Below, one piece after another: positions 13,536 to 24,217 of a stretch of 64,000 nt of DNA (positions are counted from its first letter, which is position 1; each line of letters begins with the position of its first letter). The translations under genes were made by a program, and so were the position numbers. The DNA is from Arcuatula senhousia (lineage: Eukaryota > Mollusca > Bivalvia > Mytilida > Mytilidae). The notes under the pieces are model-generated. The model was not told the origin of the DNA and made no database searches. It was given only the letters and a program-made list of their open reading frames with translations. The stretch spans positions 69,165,022-69,229,021 of the forward strand of contig OZ020306.1 in the NCBI GenBank assembly GCA_963971305.1, written 5' to 3'.

Positions 13536-13915
13536 TGAAAATTCTATAATTTTTGTTGTTACTCACATACGAGTCAATGATACCTTATTTTATGTTTCAT
13601 TTATACCAAAGGTTTCTGGCTATGATTTTTTTACATACAGAAACACAATGCATGTATTTGGTTTGAACACTTCAGCTTAATATATTTAAAAAATGAAAAT
13701 CAAAACATAATATATCGTGTTTTTGTTGTTACTCACAATTTGAAAGTTCTCTTATTTTTGTTGTTACTCACAAACGAGTCAATGGTACCTCCATTTATGT
13801 ACCATTTATATCAAACGTTTCTTTTAAATACAGAAACACAATGCATGTATTTGGTTTGAACACTTCAGCTTAATATATTTAAAAAATGAAAATGAAAACA
13901 TATATCGTGTTTTAT
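13536..13915 (+). repeat. Local tandem duplication, about 205-bp unit, two copies
   Basis: Unit 1 (13536-13740) and unit 2 (13741-about 13915) share TTTTTGTTGTTACTCACA, ACGAGTCAATG, then AAACACAATGCATGTATTTG and CACTTCAGCTTAATATAT. Unit 2 is slightly shorter. No coding content is seen. Confidence 0.8.
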
Positions 13916-15500
13916 TATGTTACAAACGTATTGTTCTTGTTCTTTGTAATAATTTTATATGTTTTAATCGTTTAATTTGTTTACACAGGTTTCTAAAAAA
14001 CCTTTGCACCATATATATGATGCAGATTTTATATCACTTTCCCAAGAAGTCACATTTCCAAACCAAAATTCGCAAAAAATCAAATCTTCCCTTCTGCAAG
14101 TTTTTATTCCATTCTTTCACGCAGACAGTCTTTCACCTTGTAAGGTTAATAGCATCATAGCCCTTACGGCAGACACTTGTGTTCTCTGATCTGTTTTCCC
14201 ATAATATGAAATGATGCGAAATTAATTTAAATGCGTTTTGATTCTTTCCCAATAATAGATTAATAAAGTAAATCTTTAACCGTATGTCATTCACTATTAA
14301 CACGCCATTTTCAATTTATGTTCGTTTCGTAATTAATGATTCGTAAAGTAATAAATATGCAAATTTATAAGCAGTGTTGATCTGTTCCTACTCGGGAGGT
14401 GGTGCTTAAGTTTCATATTCTTTTTCAAATAACATTAACTTAATCTTTTTAATCGATTGTTTAGCTAAAGTCGTATGTATTTTAAACGTTTCAAAAAGGA
14501 CAAACGCGTGTTTTGTTTGGCTTACAAGCAGACGACAGTTAACGGCGCCAAACCAACGCCTGCTCCCGGTGTGTTCCGAACTACACTCAGCAGACGATAA
14601 TGAAACATTACCGCATTGTAACTGGTATATGGAGATCATTTCAAAGTTTCAATTTGATGTGACAAGTGAATTTTAACTTGGAACATTGGAAGACAAGAGA
14701 TGTTATGATGATTTATCACCGGGCAGATGTCTCTTCTGTCAAAATTTTGATAGAAAATCAGTAGTTAGCTATTGAACCACTGTTCAAACATATTTAATAA
14801 ATAGTTAAATATTTGAAGTTTTTACCACTTTACATATATTTTTTTTTCGATTAAAAGTTCTTAAAGAGAAATGTTTTAAAATTATTCAAAGCTCATTTTA
14901 ATACGAAGGAAAAATAGAAAAGGAAAACGTTATAAATATAACATACATACATTTTTACAACCCAATTTAATAAATGCCTAAATGTTGCATAGCTGCATAG
15001 CTGCATGGAAAATCATCGGAGACGCAAAAGGAAGTAAATTTATAGCCTAGAACACAGACAGATATGCATAAATCATTTGATAAAAAAAGCTATCCAAATA
15101 ATTCTGATGATAGATATTAGCAGCCTGGTCTTGAAGAACGATAATCGAAAAAAACCTACTGAACAGGCAATATCAATCTCAAATCTCAAAGAAGTGCATA
15201 CAAATTAAGACATAACATTCTGGAGATAGTGCTAAAAAACTCATTCTTCTAAAAAAATTTATTCCTTTATGTACAATGTAGATTTGGTTCAATAACTGAG
15301 TGAATCTTTGCAAAAACAACATAAATCTTATTTATAGCTTCCATTACTGTCGTTAGTAAAAACTCCTCCTAAACCCCTGTGTATTTTCATGACACTTTCA
15401 CACAATCTTTGTGACATAGGTAGATGTGCACATCTTATATACAATTGATTGGAATGATTTTTTTTAGTTTCCCATAGCAAAACATGGACTTTGCTGTTTG
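13916..15500. other. Intergenic, nothing recognised
   Basis: AT-rich sequence with short low-complexity ORFs only. No repeat match to the rest of the window was noticed. Confidence 0.5.
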
Positions 15501-15529
15501 ACTATAGATGAGTACCTGTCTACTTATCC

Positions 15530-16262
15530 ACAACTGCTCCTTATAGAAAATAATGAGATGTGGGATAAGTGTACGCGACATAACTCAAGCAAGCGGGAAA
15601 TAAAAAAAAAACACAATAAAAACACAATGGACAACCAGCAGCAGCCTGCAAGGAGGCCAGTAGGCACTGCTCAATCGGCCCAAGGTCTAAGTAAAATAAA
15701 CATATTAATTCAAATCTAGTCCTGAAATAGTAAAAGGTGACCCCTTCTTAAACAAGGAGCAGAAAACATAAAACAGACAAGAACAAACAAAAGCTTTTTC
15801 AAAGATTCCAGGCTTAAGACAGGTACCTAAGACTTTTCCACCATCTTTGTATTTGATGTATTGATGTAGACGCGCTCTTCCTATTTCAAAATTTCCATTT
15901 TATCTGATTGATAATTTGGGGTAGGGTATTTATTTGTGAGCTGCTGCTCACATTTTTTCTAGTTCAAATTAGTGTTTGACTGTTTGTTGTAAAGGTATAT
16001 GATCACCTCTATATCCCTATAAAGTCTCACAACTGTGTCGTGTTATGTGTTACTAAGATTGCGATGGAAGAGGAAGATCTGGTGTCGTAAAACCTGTTTT
16101 TATCCACCATTTCTTTAAAAATACCTGTACCAAGTCAGTGCCATTGCGATCTACAATCTTTCCCATATGCTTGCCTTGTTTTGTTGTTTCTCTTGTATGT
16201 CTGAGAATGACCCTCCATGTTCGGTAGTTTTGTTATTACCTATATTCTCAACTAAGATATAC
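15530..16262 (+). repeat. Dispersed repeat E/D, long copy 1
   Basis: Bases 15540-15850 match 32476-32760 (E part). Bases 16090-16260 match 33070-33180 (D part: CCTTGTTTTGT...CTCTTG...TTCGGTAATTTTGTT-like). The two parts are about the same distance apart in both copies, so they belong to one element of about 0.7 kb. D-only fragments lie at 23035-23165, 30990-31150 and, reversed, 21774-21820. No ORF of interest; class unknown. Confidence 0.65.
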
Positions 16263-16272
16263 GGTTTTTAAT

Positions 16273-16500
16273 TGAAAAATACAAATACCAAAAGCGGGTA
16301 TAAAATGGTTTATTTGGTTATGCTGTATATCAATATTTCAAGGAGTAACCTTACACCAGCATTTGAATCAAAACATTGGAAGACCAAAAACCAAAAGTAT
16401 TTAACGAAAAGTACTCAAAACCAAAAAGTTCGAACAGGGAAGCCAAATCCAGCACCTAGGATATAGCTATAGACCATGTGCAGTACAAGGAAAGAAACGG
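16273..16500 (+). repeat. Dispersed repeat F, copy 1
   Basis: Contains GGTATAAAATGGTTTATTTG, TTATGCTGTATATC, AACATTGGAAGA and GTTCGAACAGGGAAGCCAAA in the same order as 16647-17024 and 28915-29125. The function is unknown; the ORF across it is a by-product. Confidence 0.7.
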
Positions 16501-16646
16501 TTTTTTTTTAATCAATTTTGAATTTAACAATCGGAATTTCGTTGACATTATTGGTGAATTCATGTCAGATAATTCAGAGGACCGGACTTATGATTACCTT
16601 CGGGGACATCTGGTCCACTAGCAGCGGTTATCGACCCAGTGTTTGT

Positions 16647-17024
16647 AAAATACAAATACAAAAATCTGGTATAAACGGTCAATTTGGTTATGCTGTATAT
16701 CGATACCGGTATTTCAAGGAGAAACCTCTCATCAGCAGCATTTGAATCAAAACATTGGAAGCATAGGCGTTTGGGTTCGGGATTTTTTTTAATTAATGTG
16801 GAAATATTATATAGACGAGTATGAAAATTTTTATATACATGTTGTTAATAAAAAAAATCCTGAACCCAAACGCCTGTGATTGGAAGATCAAAACCCAAAG
16901 TATTGAACGAAAAGTATTCGAAACCAAACAATTCGAACAGGGAAGCCAAATCAAGCACCGTGAATATCAACCATATGCGGTAAAAGGAAAGAAATCTGGT
17001 ATTTTAAACAATTTTGAATTAAAA
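16647..17024 (+). repeat. Dispersed repeat F, copy 2, interrupted
   Basis: Same order of blocks as copy 1. It is split by a 117-bp MITE at 16762-16878 and stops at 17024, where the reverse family A element begins. Similar F sequence (CGGAATTTTC) appears to resume after 21016, as in copy 1 (CGGAATTTCG near 16533), so family A sits inside this repeat. Confidence 0.65.
16754..16886 (+). mobile_element. 117-bp MITE with 8-bp target duplication (hAT-like)
   Basis: The element is 16762-16878. Its ends are inverted repeats of about 28 bases: CATAGGCGTTTGGGTTCGGG at the left, and the reverse complement at the right with two mismatches (CACAGGCGTTTGGGTTCAGG). It is flanked by the direct repeat ATTGGAAG at 16754-16761 and 16879-16886, and the uninterrupted site ACATTGGAAGA is seen in the other F copies. 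An 8-bp duplication is typical of hAT (and P) transposases; the class is inference. No coding capacity. Confidence 0.9.
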
Positions 17025-17436
17025 CTAGAGGCTCCCAGGAGCCTGGATCGCTCACCTTGTATTTGATGATACTTATAAGCTGGATATTTTAACAAAGGAC
17101 TGCTACTCTGTGGAATTATCAATTTTAATATTCTAAGGGAAACAACTCCTATCAAAGAAGCAGAGGTACCAATGGGGTATCCGAATGTCAAAAGTCCGAA
17201 AGAGCAGAGACAAAACCAGTAAACACCAACAAGAACAGAACAAACACAGACAACATGTAAAACATGGAAACACAAAACAACTGAATACCAATCTAAAACG
17301 CGAACTCCAGTCGAAACAAGAGTGAATTCGGGTGCTCCGGAAGAGTAAGCAGTTCCTGCTTGCTATAGCACACCCGTCGCATTGCCAATAGTTCATTCAA
17401 CGTGTCAAATCCGGTAAAGGAAGACAAATCAACACC

Positions 17437-18960
17437 CTATGACAAACCAACATCTGCACTCATCTGAGAGATAGAAATCCCATATTTGTCTACAAGTGCA
17501 TGATGTGTTCCGTAAAATTTCTTGAGTGAAGACAGCAATCGAGGAGCAACATAACCCTGTGTGAGCAATTTTTGTGTCAGACGTGTCGCTCTGCTAAGGA
17601 AATCGATGTAAGTCCCGCACGCTCTGGAGTAACGAATCGATTGAGATACGTAAACTCCATAAGCTGGAGCGGACGGAATGTTGCTACACAAGAAAGGGAA
17701 GTGGGCGATTGGAAAGTTGAAGTCATCACGTTTGTCATAGAGCCTTGTTGAAAGTCTTCCTTGAGAGTCAAATTCGAGATGTAGATCTAAATATGAAGCA
17801 GACTTCCTAGAATCCGTTGTGTCCTTTATCTCAAGCTCCTGTGGATATACGAGATGGAGAACGTCACCAAATCGAGAATTGTTTAGTGAAAGGACATCAT
17901 CAATGTAACGGAACGTGAGGTTGAAAGGGAGAGCTAGTCTACGGTCTTTTTTGTCTAGAAGAGATTGCAAAAAGTCTGCTTCATATGAATGAAGAAACAA
18001 ATCAGCAAGCAAAGGTGCACAATTAGTGCCCATTGGAATCCCTATTGTTTGCTGAAAAACACGTCCACCAAACTGAACAAATATGTTGTCAATAAGAAAG
18101 TTGAGCATGTCGATTATTTGGTCTTCTGTAAATTTGTTCTTTTTCTTAGACTCATTAATGACAAAGTAAGTCTTGGTATAATCGACTACAAGAAATTTGT
18201 ACCTGTGTTTTCCATTCTTTTTGAAAAAGCTGCGTTTAATCAGCTGTGCCAATCGCGATTTCAGTTGTTCATGTGGAATAGAAGTGTAAAGTGTGAAGAA
18301 ATCAAATGTTTTGATGCTGTTACAAGATGAAACTGATTTAGAGTTAAGAATCTCCATGAGTTCTTTCGAATTCTTCAGGATCCACATTTGATTGACACCA
18401 TTTCTAGAATAACAACAATCGTAATATTTCTGGAGGCCGGATTTTACTGCCGTAAGTATTGAAGTCAACAAAACTGAAAGAGGTTTAGTTGTACATTTGG
18501 ATGACCCTGCAATAAAGCGCTGTTTGTATGGATTTTTATGTAATTTGGGAATCCAATACAGGGATGGAATGTCATCATTACTGCCACCAACAGAAAGGCC
18601 GAAGGAGGAAATGACAGATTTGTGATTGTCAATGATTTCTTCCTTAGACAGTGTTGTAGCCTTGTATGTGGAGCTGTTGCTGGTACAACCAACCCCCAAT
18701 TCAGCTGTCAAACAGTCAATATAGTGTCTCTTGCACACAAAAATGATGTTATTTGGTGCTTTGTCTGCAGGTACAACAACATATTTGTCATGTAAGGTCG
18801 ACAATGTTTTGGCAACATCAGCGTTGCTGAAAATGGATGTTGCCTTAGTGCTCATTGAGCCTTTCAAAGAATTGATTCTTTTCAAAACCAATGACCTCAC
18901 AGCCTTAACCCATTCTGACAAAAAGTCACATTCTTTCTCTTGTTTTTTTTTTTGGCCCAT
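17437..18960 (-). CDS. PLE2 reverse transcriptase (507 codons, frameshifted from its N-terminus)
   Basis: RNA-dependent DNA polymerase of a Penelope-like retroelement. Visible blocks, numbered in this ORF: VVVPADKAPNN 61-71 (conserved PADK block of PLE RTs), LYWIPKLHKNP 134-144, FDFFTLYTSIP 219-229 (first catalytic Asp), GIPMGTNCAPLLADLFL 307-323, and FRYIDDVL 350-357 (catalytic Asp pair). The C-terminal part is a helical thumb-like region with no GIY-YIG. The ATG at 18960 is not the true start: the reading frame continues upstream in another frame across the T-run at about 18942-18952 (A-run on the coding strand), where a homopolymer frameshift separates ...EDYARKWAKKK from KQEKECDFLSEW. Probably inactive. 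Confidence 0.85.
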   Translation of the reverse strand: MGQKKKQEKECDFLSEWVKAVRSLVLKRINSLKGSMSTKATSIFSNADVAKTLSTLHDKYVVVPADKAPNNIIFVCKRHYIDCLTAELGVGCTSNSSTYKATTLSKEEIIDNHKSVISSFGLSVGGSNDDIPSLYWIPKLHKNPYKQRFIAGSSKCTTKPLSVLLTSILTAVKSGLQKYYDCCYSRNGVNQMWILKNSKELMEILNSKSVSSCNSIKTFDFFTLYTSIPHEQLKSRLAQLIKRSFFKKNGKHRYKFLVVDYTKTYFVINESKKKNKFTEDQIIDMLNFLIDNIFVQFGGRVFQQTIGIPMGTNCAPLLADLFLHSYEADFLQSLLDKKDRRLALPFNLTFRYIDDVLSLNNSRFGDVLHLVYPQELEIKDTTDSRKSASYLDLHLEFDSQGRLSTRLYDKRDDFNFPIAHFPFLCSNIPSAPAYGVYVSQSIRYSRACGTYIDFLSRATRLTQKLLTQGYVAPRLLSSLKKFYGTHHALVDKYGISISQMSADVGLS

Positions 18961-19237
18961 TTTCTTGCATAGTCCTCAACTGAATCCATAATTGTTTTGA
19001 AATTATCATGATTATAGCTCCAGTTGATTTGTCTTGGCTCACGATATTTAGGTCCTTTAGCCAAAACATCGCGAAGTAAGTCATTTTCCATGATGTTGAG
19101 GTCACCAGTGATAACGTGGCCAGAGGGACCATATTTGAATGGGGACTTTTCACAGGTACAGTCTGGAGGTTTTGCTTTGAGGTTATTGATTTGGAAATCC
19201 CGCAACACTTGTTTATAGTTGAAAACCTTAGGTGCAA
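18945..19237 (-). pseudogene. N-terminal fragment of the PLE2 ORF
   Basis: The frame ending at 18897 encodes, upstream of the A-run frameshift, the blocks PPDCTCEKSPF, GHVITGDLNI and KGPKYREP, which look like the conserved Cys-rich N-terminal part of this RT family. The two Cys in CTC may belong to a metal-binding site. The upstream part (including any endonuclease) is missing: family A sequence begins at about 19240. The overlapping 103-codon ORF in the other frame (18926-19237) is a shadow. Confidence 0.6.
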
Positions 19238-19798
19238 TGGTGGAAGTGTCTTACAACTTTTACCCCTTTACATAACTTTTAGATCTTTATGTGCTTAACC
19301 ATATGCAATTTAAATTTTTGAAATATCTTTATAGTTTTCAAAATATTAGTCTAAAAAGAGCAAAATTTGAAGAAAAAAAAAGAATAAGGGCAATAACTCC
19401 TTCAACCAGTGTCAGATCTTCTTCAAAACTTCAGGGCAGGTAGATTTTGATGTGTTGATCATTATTTCCCAAACAAAATTTTAATATCTGTTACCATTTT
19501 TGAGCAATTTGCAAAAAAACTGCAATTTAACTGATGTCCTTTTTTTAGCCATGACGGCCATGTTTTTTGTTGAATCAAAATTTCGAACGATTATTTAGTA
19601 GACCACATACTACAGAACAACCATACCAAGTTTCATTTTATTAGGCCAAGCGGTTTCAGAGAAAAAGATTTTTGAAAAGTTGAACAAAAAGCTGTGAAAA
19701 TGGTCATTATTTATGATCCAAGGGGTATAACTCCTAAAGGAACGATCCTACAACTTTGACTCTGTTACAACTTTTGTAGATCTTGATGTGCTAAGTCA

Positions 19799-20596
19799 TA
19801 TCGTCGATGGGATTCCAAAATGTCGTACATGTCAATTTCGCAGTTTTAAGTTTATTACATTTTTAGAATCTGCGTGCCAAACTTCATATAACTTCAAATT
19901 GTCGTATTTCTTCTCCAATCAAAAGTGTTCTTTTTGAACATATGACAAAATATCAAAACATCATATCAGCTGCAAAATTAGGCTTCCAAATGGTCGTATA
20001 TTTTATAAGCTGTGTCAAATTAAATACTTTTGAAAGTTTCTTTATTTCATATAATTCGTTGTTCATCAATTAATTGTTTTGTATCAAAATAACAGTGTTC
20101 TTTATGCCTTTAAAGAACATTATTCAGACAGAAAAAAGTTATACGACATTTGTCACTCCCATCATAATTATTTACAAATTGCCGTAAGTAAGTCATTATA
20201 CGACATTTTGTTCCAACCTGGAACATATACAAGGATCGAAATTTAAGGATCTATAAGAATTGGTCAATATTTATAGCTCATTTTAAGTTATTTATTGTCA
20301 TAGATATCAAAGTTTCTTTTGGTTGCATTTTTGGGGTTGTTCCTGCATTAGTATTGCTATCCGGTCTTGTGTCAAAATGTCGTATACCACCAACAAAATG
20401 TCATATGTGCAGTAGAGTCATTATGAAACATAGAAATCAAGATAAACTATAATAATATCAATGCATACACCAAAAACCGTTGCAATTAAAAAAGGCACCG
20501 ACTAGTTTTGCACAGGGAGTAAAAAAATCAGTTTTTTGTTTCTCCTGAAAAACTTGTAATTTTCTCAAACGACATTTTGGAATCCCAGCGACGATA
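19799..20596 (+). mobile_element. 794-bp MITE with 25-bp TIRs, TA-flanked (mariner-like)
   Basis: The element is 19801-20594. The left end, TCGTCGATGGGATTCCAAAA then TGTCGT, is matched by the reverse complement of the right end with one mismatch (TCGTCGCTGGGATTCCAAAA). It interrupts one of the two tandem units of family A: the uninterrupted unit reads CCATATGCAATTTAAA at 19290-19305, and here CATATG is split. This fits TA (or ATAT) duplication. The interior repeats the TIR core TGTCGTAT/ATACGACA several times in both orientations. No ORF. Confidence 0.85.
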
Positions 20597-21016
20597 TGCA
20601 ATTTAAATTTTTGAAATATCTTGTATAGTTTTCAAGATATGGGGCTAAATAAGTAAAATTTTGGAAAAAATCCAGAAAAAGGGCAATTACTCCTACATCA
20701 GTTGTTGGATCTTAAAAATTTCTTGGCAGGTACATCTTGAGGTACTGATCACTTTTACTCTGCCAGAATTTTGATATCTGGTACGGTTTTTGAGTAATTT
20801 GCAAAAAACTGCAATTTACCCCTATGTTCTATTATTAGCCATGGCGGCCATGTTTTTGGTCGAATCAAAATTTTGAACGATAATTTTGTAGAAGACATAC
20901 TACATAACAACCCTCCCAAGTTTCATTACATTTGACTGAGCGGTTTCAGAGAAGAAGATTTTTGAAAAGTTGAACGACGGACGCCAAGTGATGGCAAAAG
21001 CTCGGCAATGTGAGCT

Positions 21017-23500
21017 AAAAAACGGAATTTTCAACGTCAAAATAGTATCAAAATTGGTAAAACTAAGATTTAAAAAAAATGCTAATATTGCCTTTCGTGA
21101 GTAAAGTTTTCATTTGTCAAAAGTTGGATTAGGGTTAGGTTTAAGTAAACAAAAACACGAACATTGAAGAATGCAATTGGAAGTTTTACTTCGAGTGGAA
21201 CTCATATCATAACCTGGATTTAGAATCTGATATACATGTAGCTTCAATCAGTTACACCTCAGTTCGATGAGATCAGCGAGCCTCCTAAAACTGAATCTAT
21301 CCAAGTCAGGTGTTTTACTCCACGCCCCGCTCCCTCAAAAATTAACCTGATTAGGGAGGTTGATATAACTATTTCGTTCAATTAAAGGTCATTGATGTAA
21401 ACAAAATTACTAGAAAGCAACTCATGGTTAAGTTAATGCGATCAGTCGACAAAATAATGACCACCATACATAAACAAATAATGGAGGTATGCATATAAAT
21501 GCTGCTATTAGCATGCCTAGACAATCTCTGTTCTATCCACTACATTGGGCTTGGAAATGTGCGCGGACAATTTATAAGACAGGTAAATCAGCACAGGTTG
21601 AAAGAGATAAAAAGATACAATCTGGTATTTAAGGAGTAGGCGAATGAGGATGGACAGGAATTGTAGTAGTAAGTAACGACAAAAAACAAATAACCGAACT
21701 AGAATTATCTACCTCAAATGTCAAGAAGAGAAGCAAAAATTGTTGAGACGTACATGTACTTGAGAAATTAAAGATCGCAATGGTCCTGACTTGGTACAGG
21801 CATTTCAAAAGAAATGGTATAAAAATAGATTTTATGGGACAAAACGTCCCTCTATCAATAGCTCAAACAATACCATCATTTACCGAGGAAGATATTATAA
21901 CCATCACAGGGGTAATGTAGCCATCAGTATGACACCCATGACAAATAAAAGCTCAATAGAACTGGAACCCATGAAAGAATAATGACAGCTCGTTGACAAA
22001 CTAAAACAGCCATCATTTAATATTACACCTGCAGATAAGACTTACTTAAGGATTGGGCTTGAATCATATGTAGCAAGCAGCGATCGCTGGTCACATTGAA
22101 GGCTGCTTGCTGTTTTCCGTTGTGGATTTAAGGATGCTCGCTTGTCTTGCGATTTCTGTAATTTTTTTTCGGAATCCTCTGGTTTTTACCATCAAAATAG
22201 GGTTAATTTTTTTGCCCACGAATCCCCTATTTTCTTGTTATTAATGTCTTTGCTATGTCATAAAGAGGTTATAAACAAAGTTTTATCAAATTCATTTTTT
22301 CTGCCATGGGTTTAAACAGCTAAATTGTGCTAGTGCTAAACCTATGAAAAAGTCAGATAAAACCTTTTCCCGCCAAATTTTTAACGTCATTTATCTTAAA
22401 AACGGGGCCACGAACCTATCAAATTTCTTTGCTTATTTTATATCTTTTACTATTATCTTTTCATTTAAAGCATCAACTTTGAAACCTATTTATTTTCAAT
22501 AATAGTAGCAAACATCCTTAAACAAATATTATCGTAAAGATGGTACATTATATGTAGTTTATTTCATGTACACTTATTCCATATCTCATTATCTTCCATT
22601 ACAACAATATATTTTTTTTTGGAAAGCACGCTATTACCAATGTCTAATAAAAAAACTAGGCAATGATGGTGATGCTTCTTCTTGTTCCTCACACACTACA
22701 CTCGGACTTCATTCGACAAAGGTGAGATCACAGCCTACCACCTCTATTGATATTCAATCGCGATCGGAAAAGGAATATGAGGAATAAACATTTTGTATTG
22801 GATACCTAAAGTTCATTAAAAGCCTTTCAAAGAAAGGTATATAGCTTAATCTTCATCATGTTTAACTACAGGGCCAACCGTTCAACTCCAAAAGATGTTA
22901 GCGTTTGGTAAAGAAGGACAGCAAGCATACTTACTGTGACACTATTTGTAATCGTTGTGAACTCAATTAAATGCGCTTTTTTAGAAGTCAAAACAAGTGT
23001 TGGTTCATTCTTTGAAATGTTTGGTGTCATGAAACCTGGTTTTACTCACCATTTTTTTTAAATGCCTGCACTTGGTCAGGATCATTGATATCTTCAATTT
23101 CTCCGGTATGTCGTCCTCGTTTTGTCTTGTCTCTCGGACATATGAGATTATATATAATTTCAAAGTTCTTTAGTATTGTAATTACTTAAGCAATTAGCAA
23201 AATTGTTTGCTTGGAACCTTGATGTTATTTTGATTTCTAATAACTTTGGTGGTTAGCGCTGCCTAAAACATGCGCACTGTTTTAAATTTTGTTTATAAAT
23301 TTTGCTTGTTCAAAATCGCGGACAGTACACTGTATCTCGAGGTTTTAGCCCGTGGAAATATTCACGGCGTCGTGACGAATGTAAACAAATAATCAATCAA
23401 CATGTTTGAAAAATTTTGAACGAAAAAAAAAAAACAAGTTTAAGGCAAATTTGATAACAAATTGATATGCAAAGTTTTCTTTTACTACATTTTGGTCAAT
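21017..23500. other. Intergenic with repeat fragments
   Basis: Bases 21774-21820 are a reverse fragment of repeat D (GATCGCAATGGTCCTGACTT). Bases 22053-22110 share GCGATC..ATTGAAGGCTG with 49872-49905. Bases 23035-23165 are a repeat D fragment. ORFs of 60-75 codons have no recognisable domain. Confidence 0.55.
22128..22521 (+). mobile_element. 386-bp TTAA-flanked MITE
   Basis: TTAA occurs at 22128-22131 and 22518-22521. The ends read TTAAGGATGCTCGC at the left and, as reverse complement, TTAAGGATGTTTGC at the right, so about 15 bp of TIR with two mismatches. A TTAA duplication is typical of piggyBac and Kolobok transposases; the ends resemble the TTAA-AGG type of Kolobok MITEs more than piggyBac CCC termini. 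The class is inference. Confidence 0.65.
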
Positions 23501-23530
23501 ATTCCTAATCTCTCTTAACACTATTTCTGG

Positions 23531-23659
23531 GATGGCTTCATTGAACGATGCTAGTCTTTCGGAAGGGACGAAAAAACGGTTGAAGAGTGATAAACACCCC
23601 GTGTACATCCAAGAACCCTTTGTAGAGTTCGATAAGACTACACCCAATGGATTTTAATT
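23531..23659 (+). CDS. Short unassigned ORF (about 42 codons), possible first exon
   Basis: An ATG at 23531 opens a small charged ORF ending at TAA near 23657-23659. It starts MASLNDASLSEG and contains KHPVYIQEPFVEFDK. Its composition is more protein-like than the surrounding AT-rich DNA. The preceding 200 bases are relatively GC-rich near 23330-23380 (CGTGGAAATATTCACGGCGTCG). A donor could lie within it (TTT|GTAGAG), but no partner exon was found. The family is not recognised. The antisense 84-codon ORF over it is probably a shadow. Confidence 0.25.
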
Positions 23660-23762
23660 AAAAGGTCACACTTGCAAACTGGCAGCTGGAAAGGGCTTCA
23701 CATTATAAGCACCAAGCTCATTTCCCAATACAGGATTAATAAATAATTTTAAACTAGCAGAA

Positions 23763-23768
23763 TTTATT
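23763..23768 (-). promoter_or_regulatory. Candidate polyadenylation signal for the C1q gene
   Basis: AATAAA on the - strand, about 64 bases past the C1q stop codon at 23832. Confidence 0.5.
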
Positions 23769-23831
23769 TTGATAGTTGTTAACTACACTTTACTGTGCTT
23801 TAACATTGTAAAATTGTTCAGCTCATTGAAT

Positions 23832-24217
23832 TTATCCTGTCAATTGAAGAAGGGAAATACAAGATTGCCTATTATAAGTCACAGAAATACCCCCGCGTGT
23901 TTGAATATAAAGTGTGTCGCTTGCATTGAGTTGTTCAGCAAGTACGACAGAAGTCGTTTGATAGTTATTTTCAATGCTTGTAAAACCATATCCAATGACA
24001 GCACCATTTCTCATGACATTGAAATGAACATACCCTTTTGTACTAGTTGTAATATAAACTGATATGTGATATATTCCACTTTGCCAATGGGATACTCGGA
24101 AGATCCCCGTCTTGGTGAATTCTGTAATAACGTCATTACGAATACTGGATTTGGTTCTTATGTCATCAAACAATACTTTCTCACTACCGGAATATGTCTT
24201 AGTAGAACGAACACATG
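23832..24217 (-). CDS. C1q-domain exon of a secreted C1q domain-containing protein
   Basis: Terminal exon of the gene whose first exon is 26421-25494. The 128-residue globular C1q domain forms a jelly-roll trimer that binds ligands; in bivalves such proteins are thought to act as lectin-like immune recognition molecules. Visible family features: an aromatic-rich strand GIFRVSHWQSGIYHISVYI, then HFNVMRNGAVIGYGF, VVLAEQLNASDTLYIQT and the final strand CISLLQL before the stop. The acceptor is TTTATTTCAG|CATGTG (24218/24217). The incoming phase 1 matches the donor at 25494. A polyA signal lies just downstream. The domain has two cysteines (near its start and near its end), which could pair. Confidence 0.92.

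Larger units (their letters stand above)
17145..19237 (-). mobile_element. Penelope-like element PLE2, 5'-truncated copy with 3' UTR
   Basis: The RT ORF (18960-17437) plus an upstream in-family segment (about 19237-18945) is followed by a 3' non-coding tail of about 290 bases, ending near TACCTCTGCTTCTTT (17145 on the - strand). The same tail, with or without the last codons of the ORF, recurs at 25415, 31590, 31850, 34085, 40930 and 50050, so these are 5'-truncated copies of one retroelement family. No GIY-YIG domain follows the RT. That is unlike canonical Penelope and compatible with the permuted (Naiad/Chlamys-type) PLEs, whose endonuclease is N-terminal and would be lost by truncation. 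Confidence 0.75.
17025..21016 (-). mobile_element. Family A element, copy 3, reverse and nested
   Basis: Read on the - strand it starts AGCTCACATTGCCGAGC (21016 downward) and ends GGTGAGCGATCCAGGCTCCT, then GGGAGCCTCTAG (down to 17025), with a perfect hairpin AGGCTCC-TG-GGAGCCT. Its interior has two diverged units, about 19245-19700 and 20596-20980, sharing TATGCAATTTAAATTTTTGA and CGGTTTCAGAGAA. It is split by the PLE2 insertion (about 17145-19237) and by a TA-flanked MITE (19801-20594). Confidence 0.65.
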
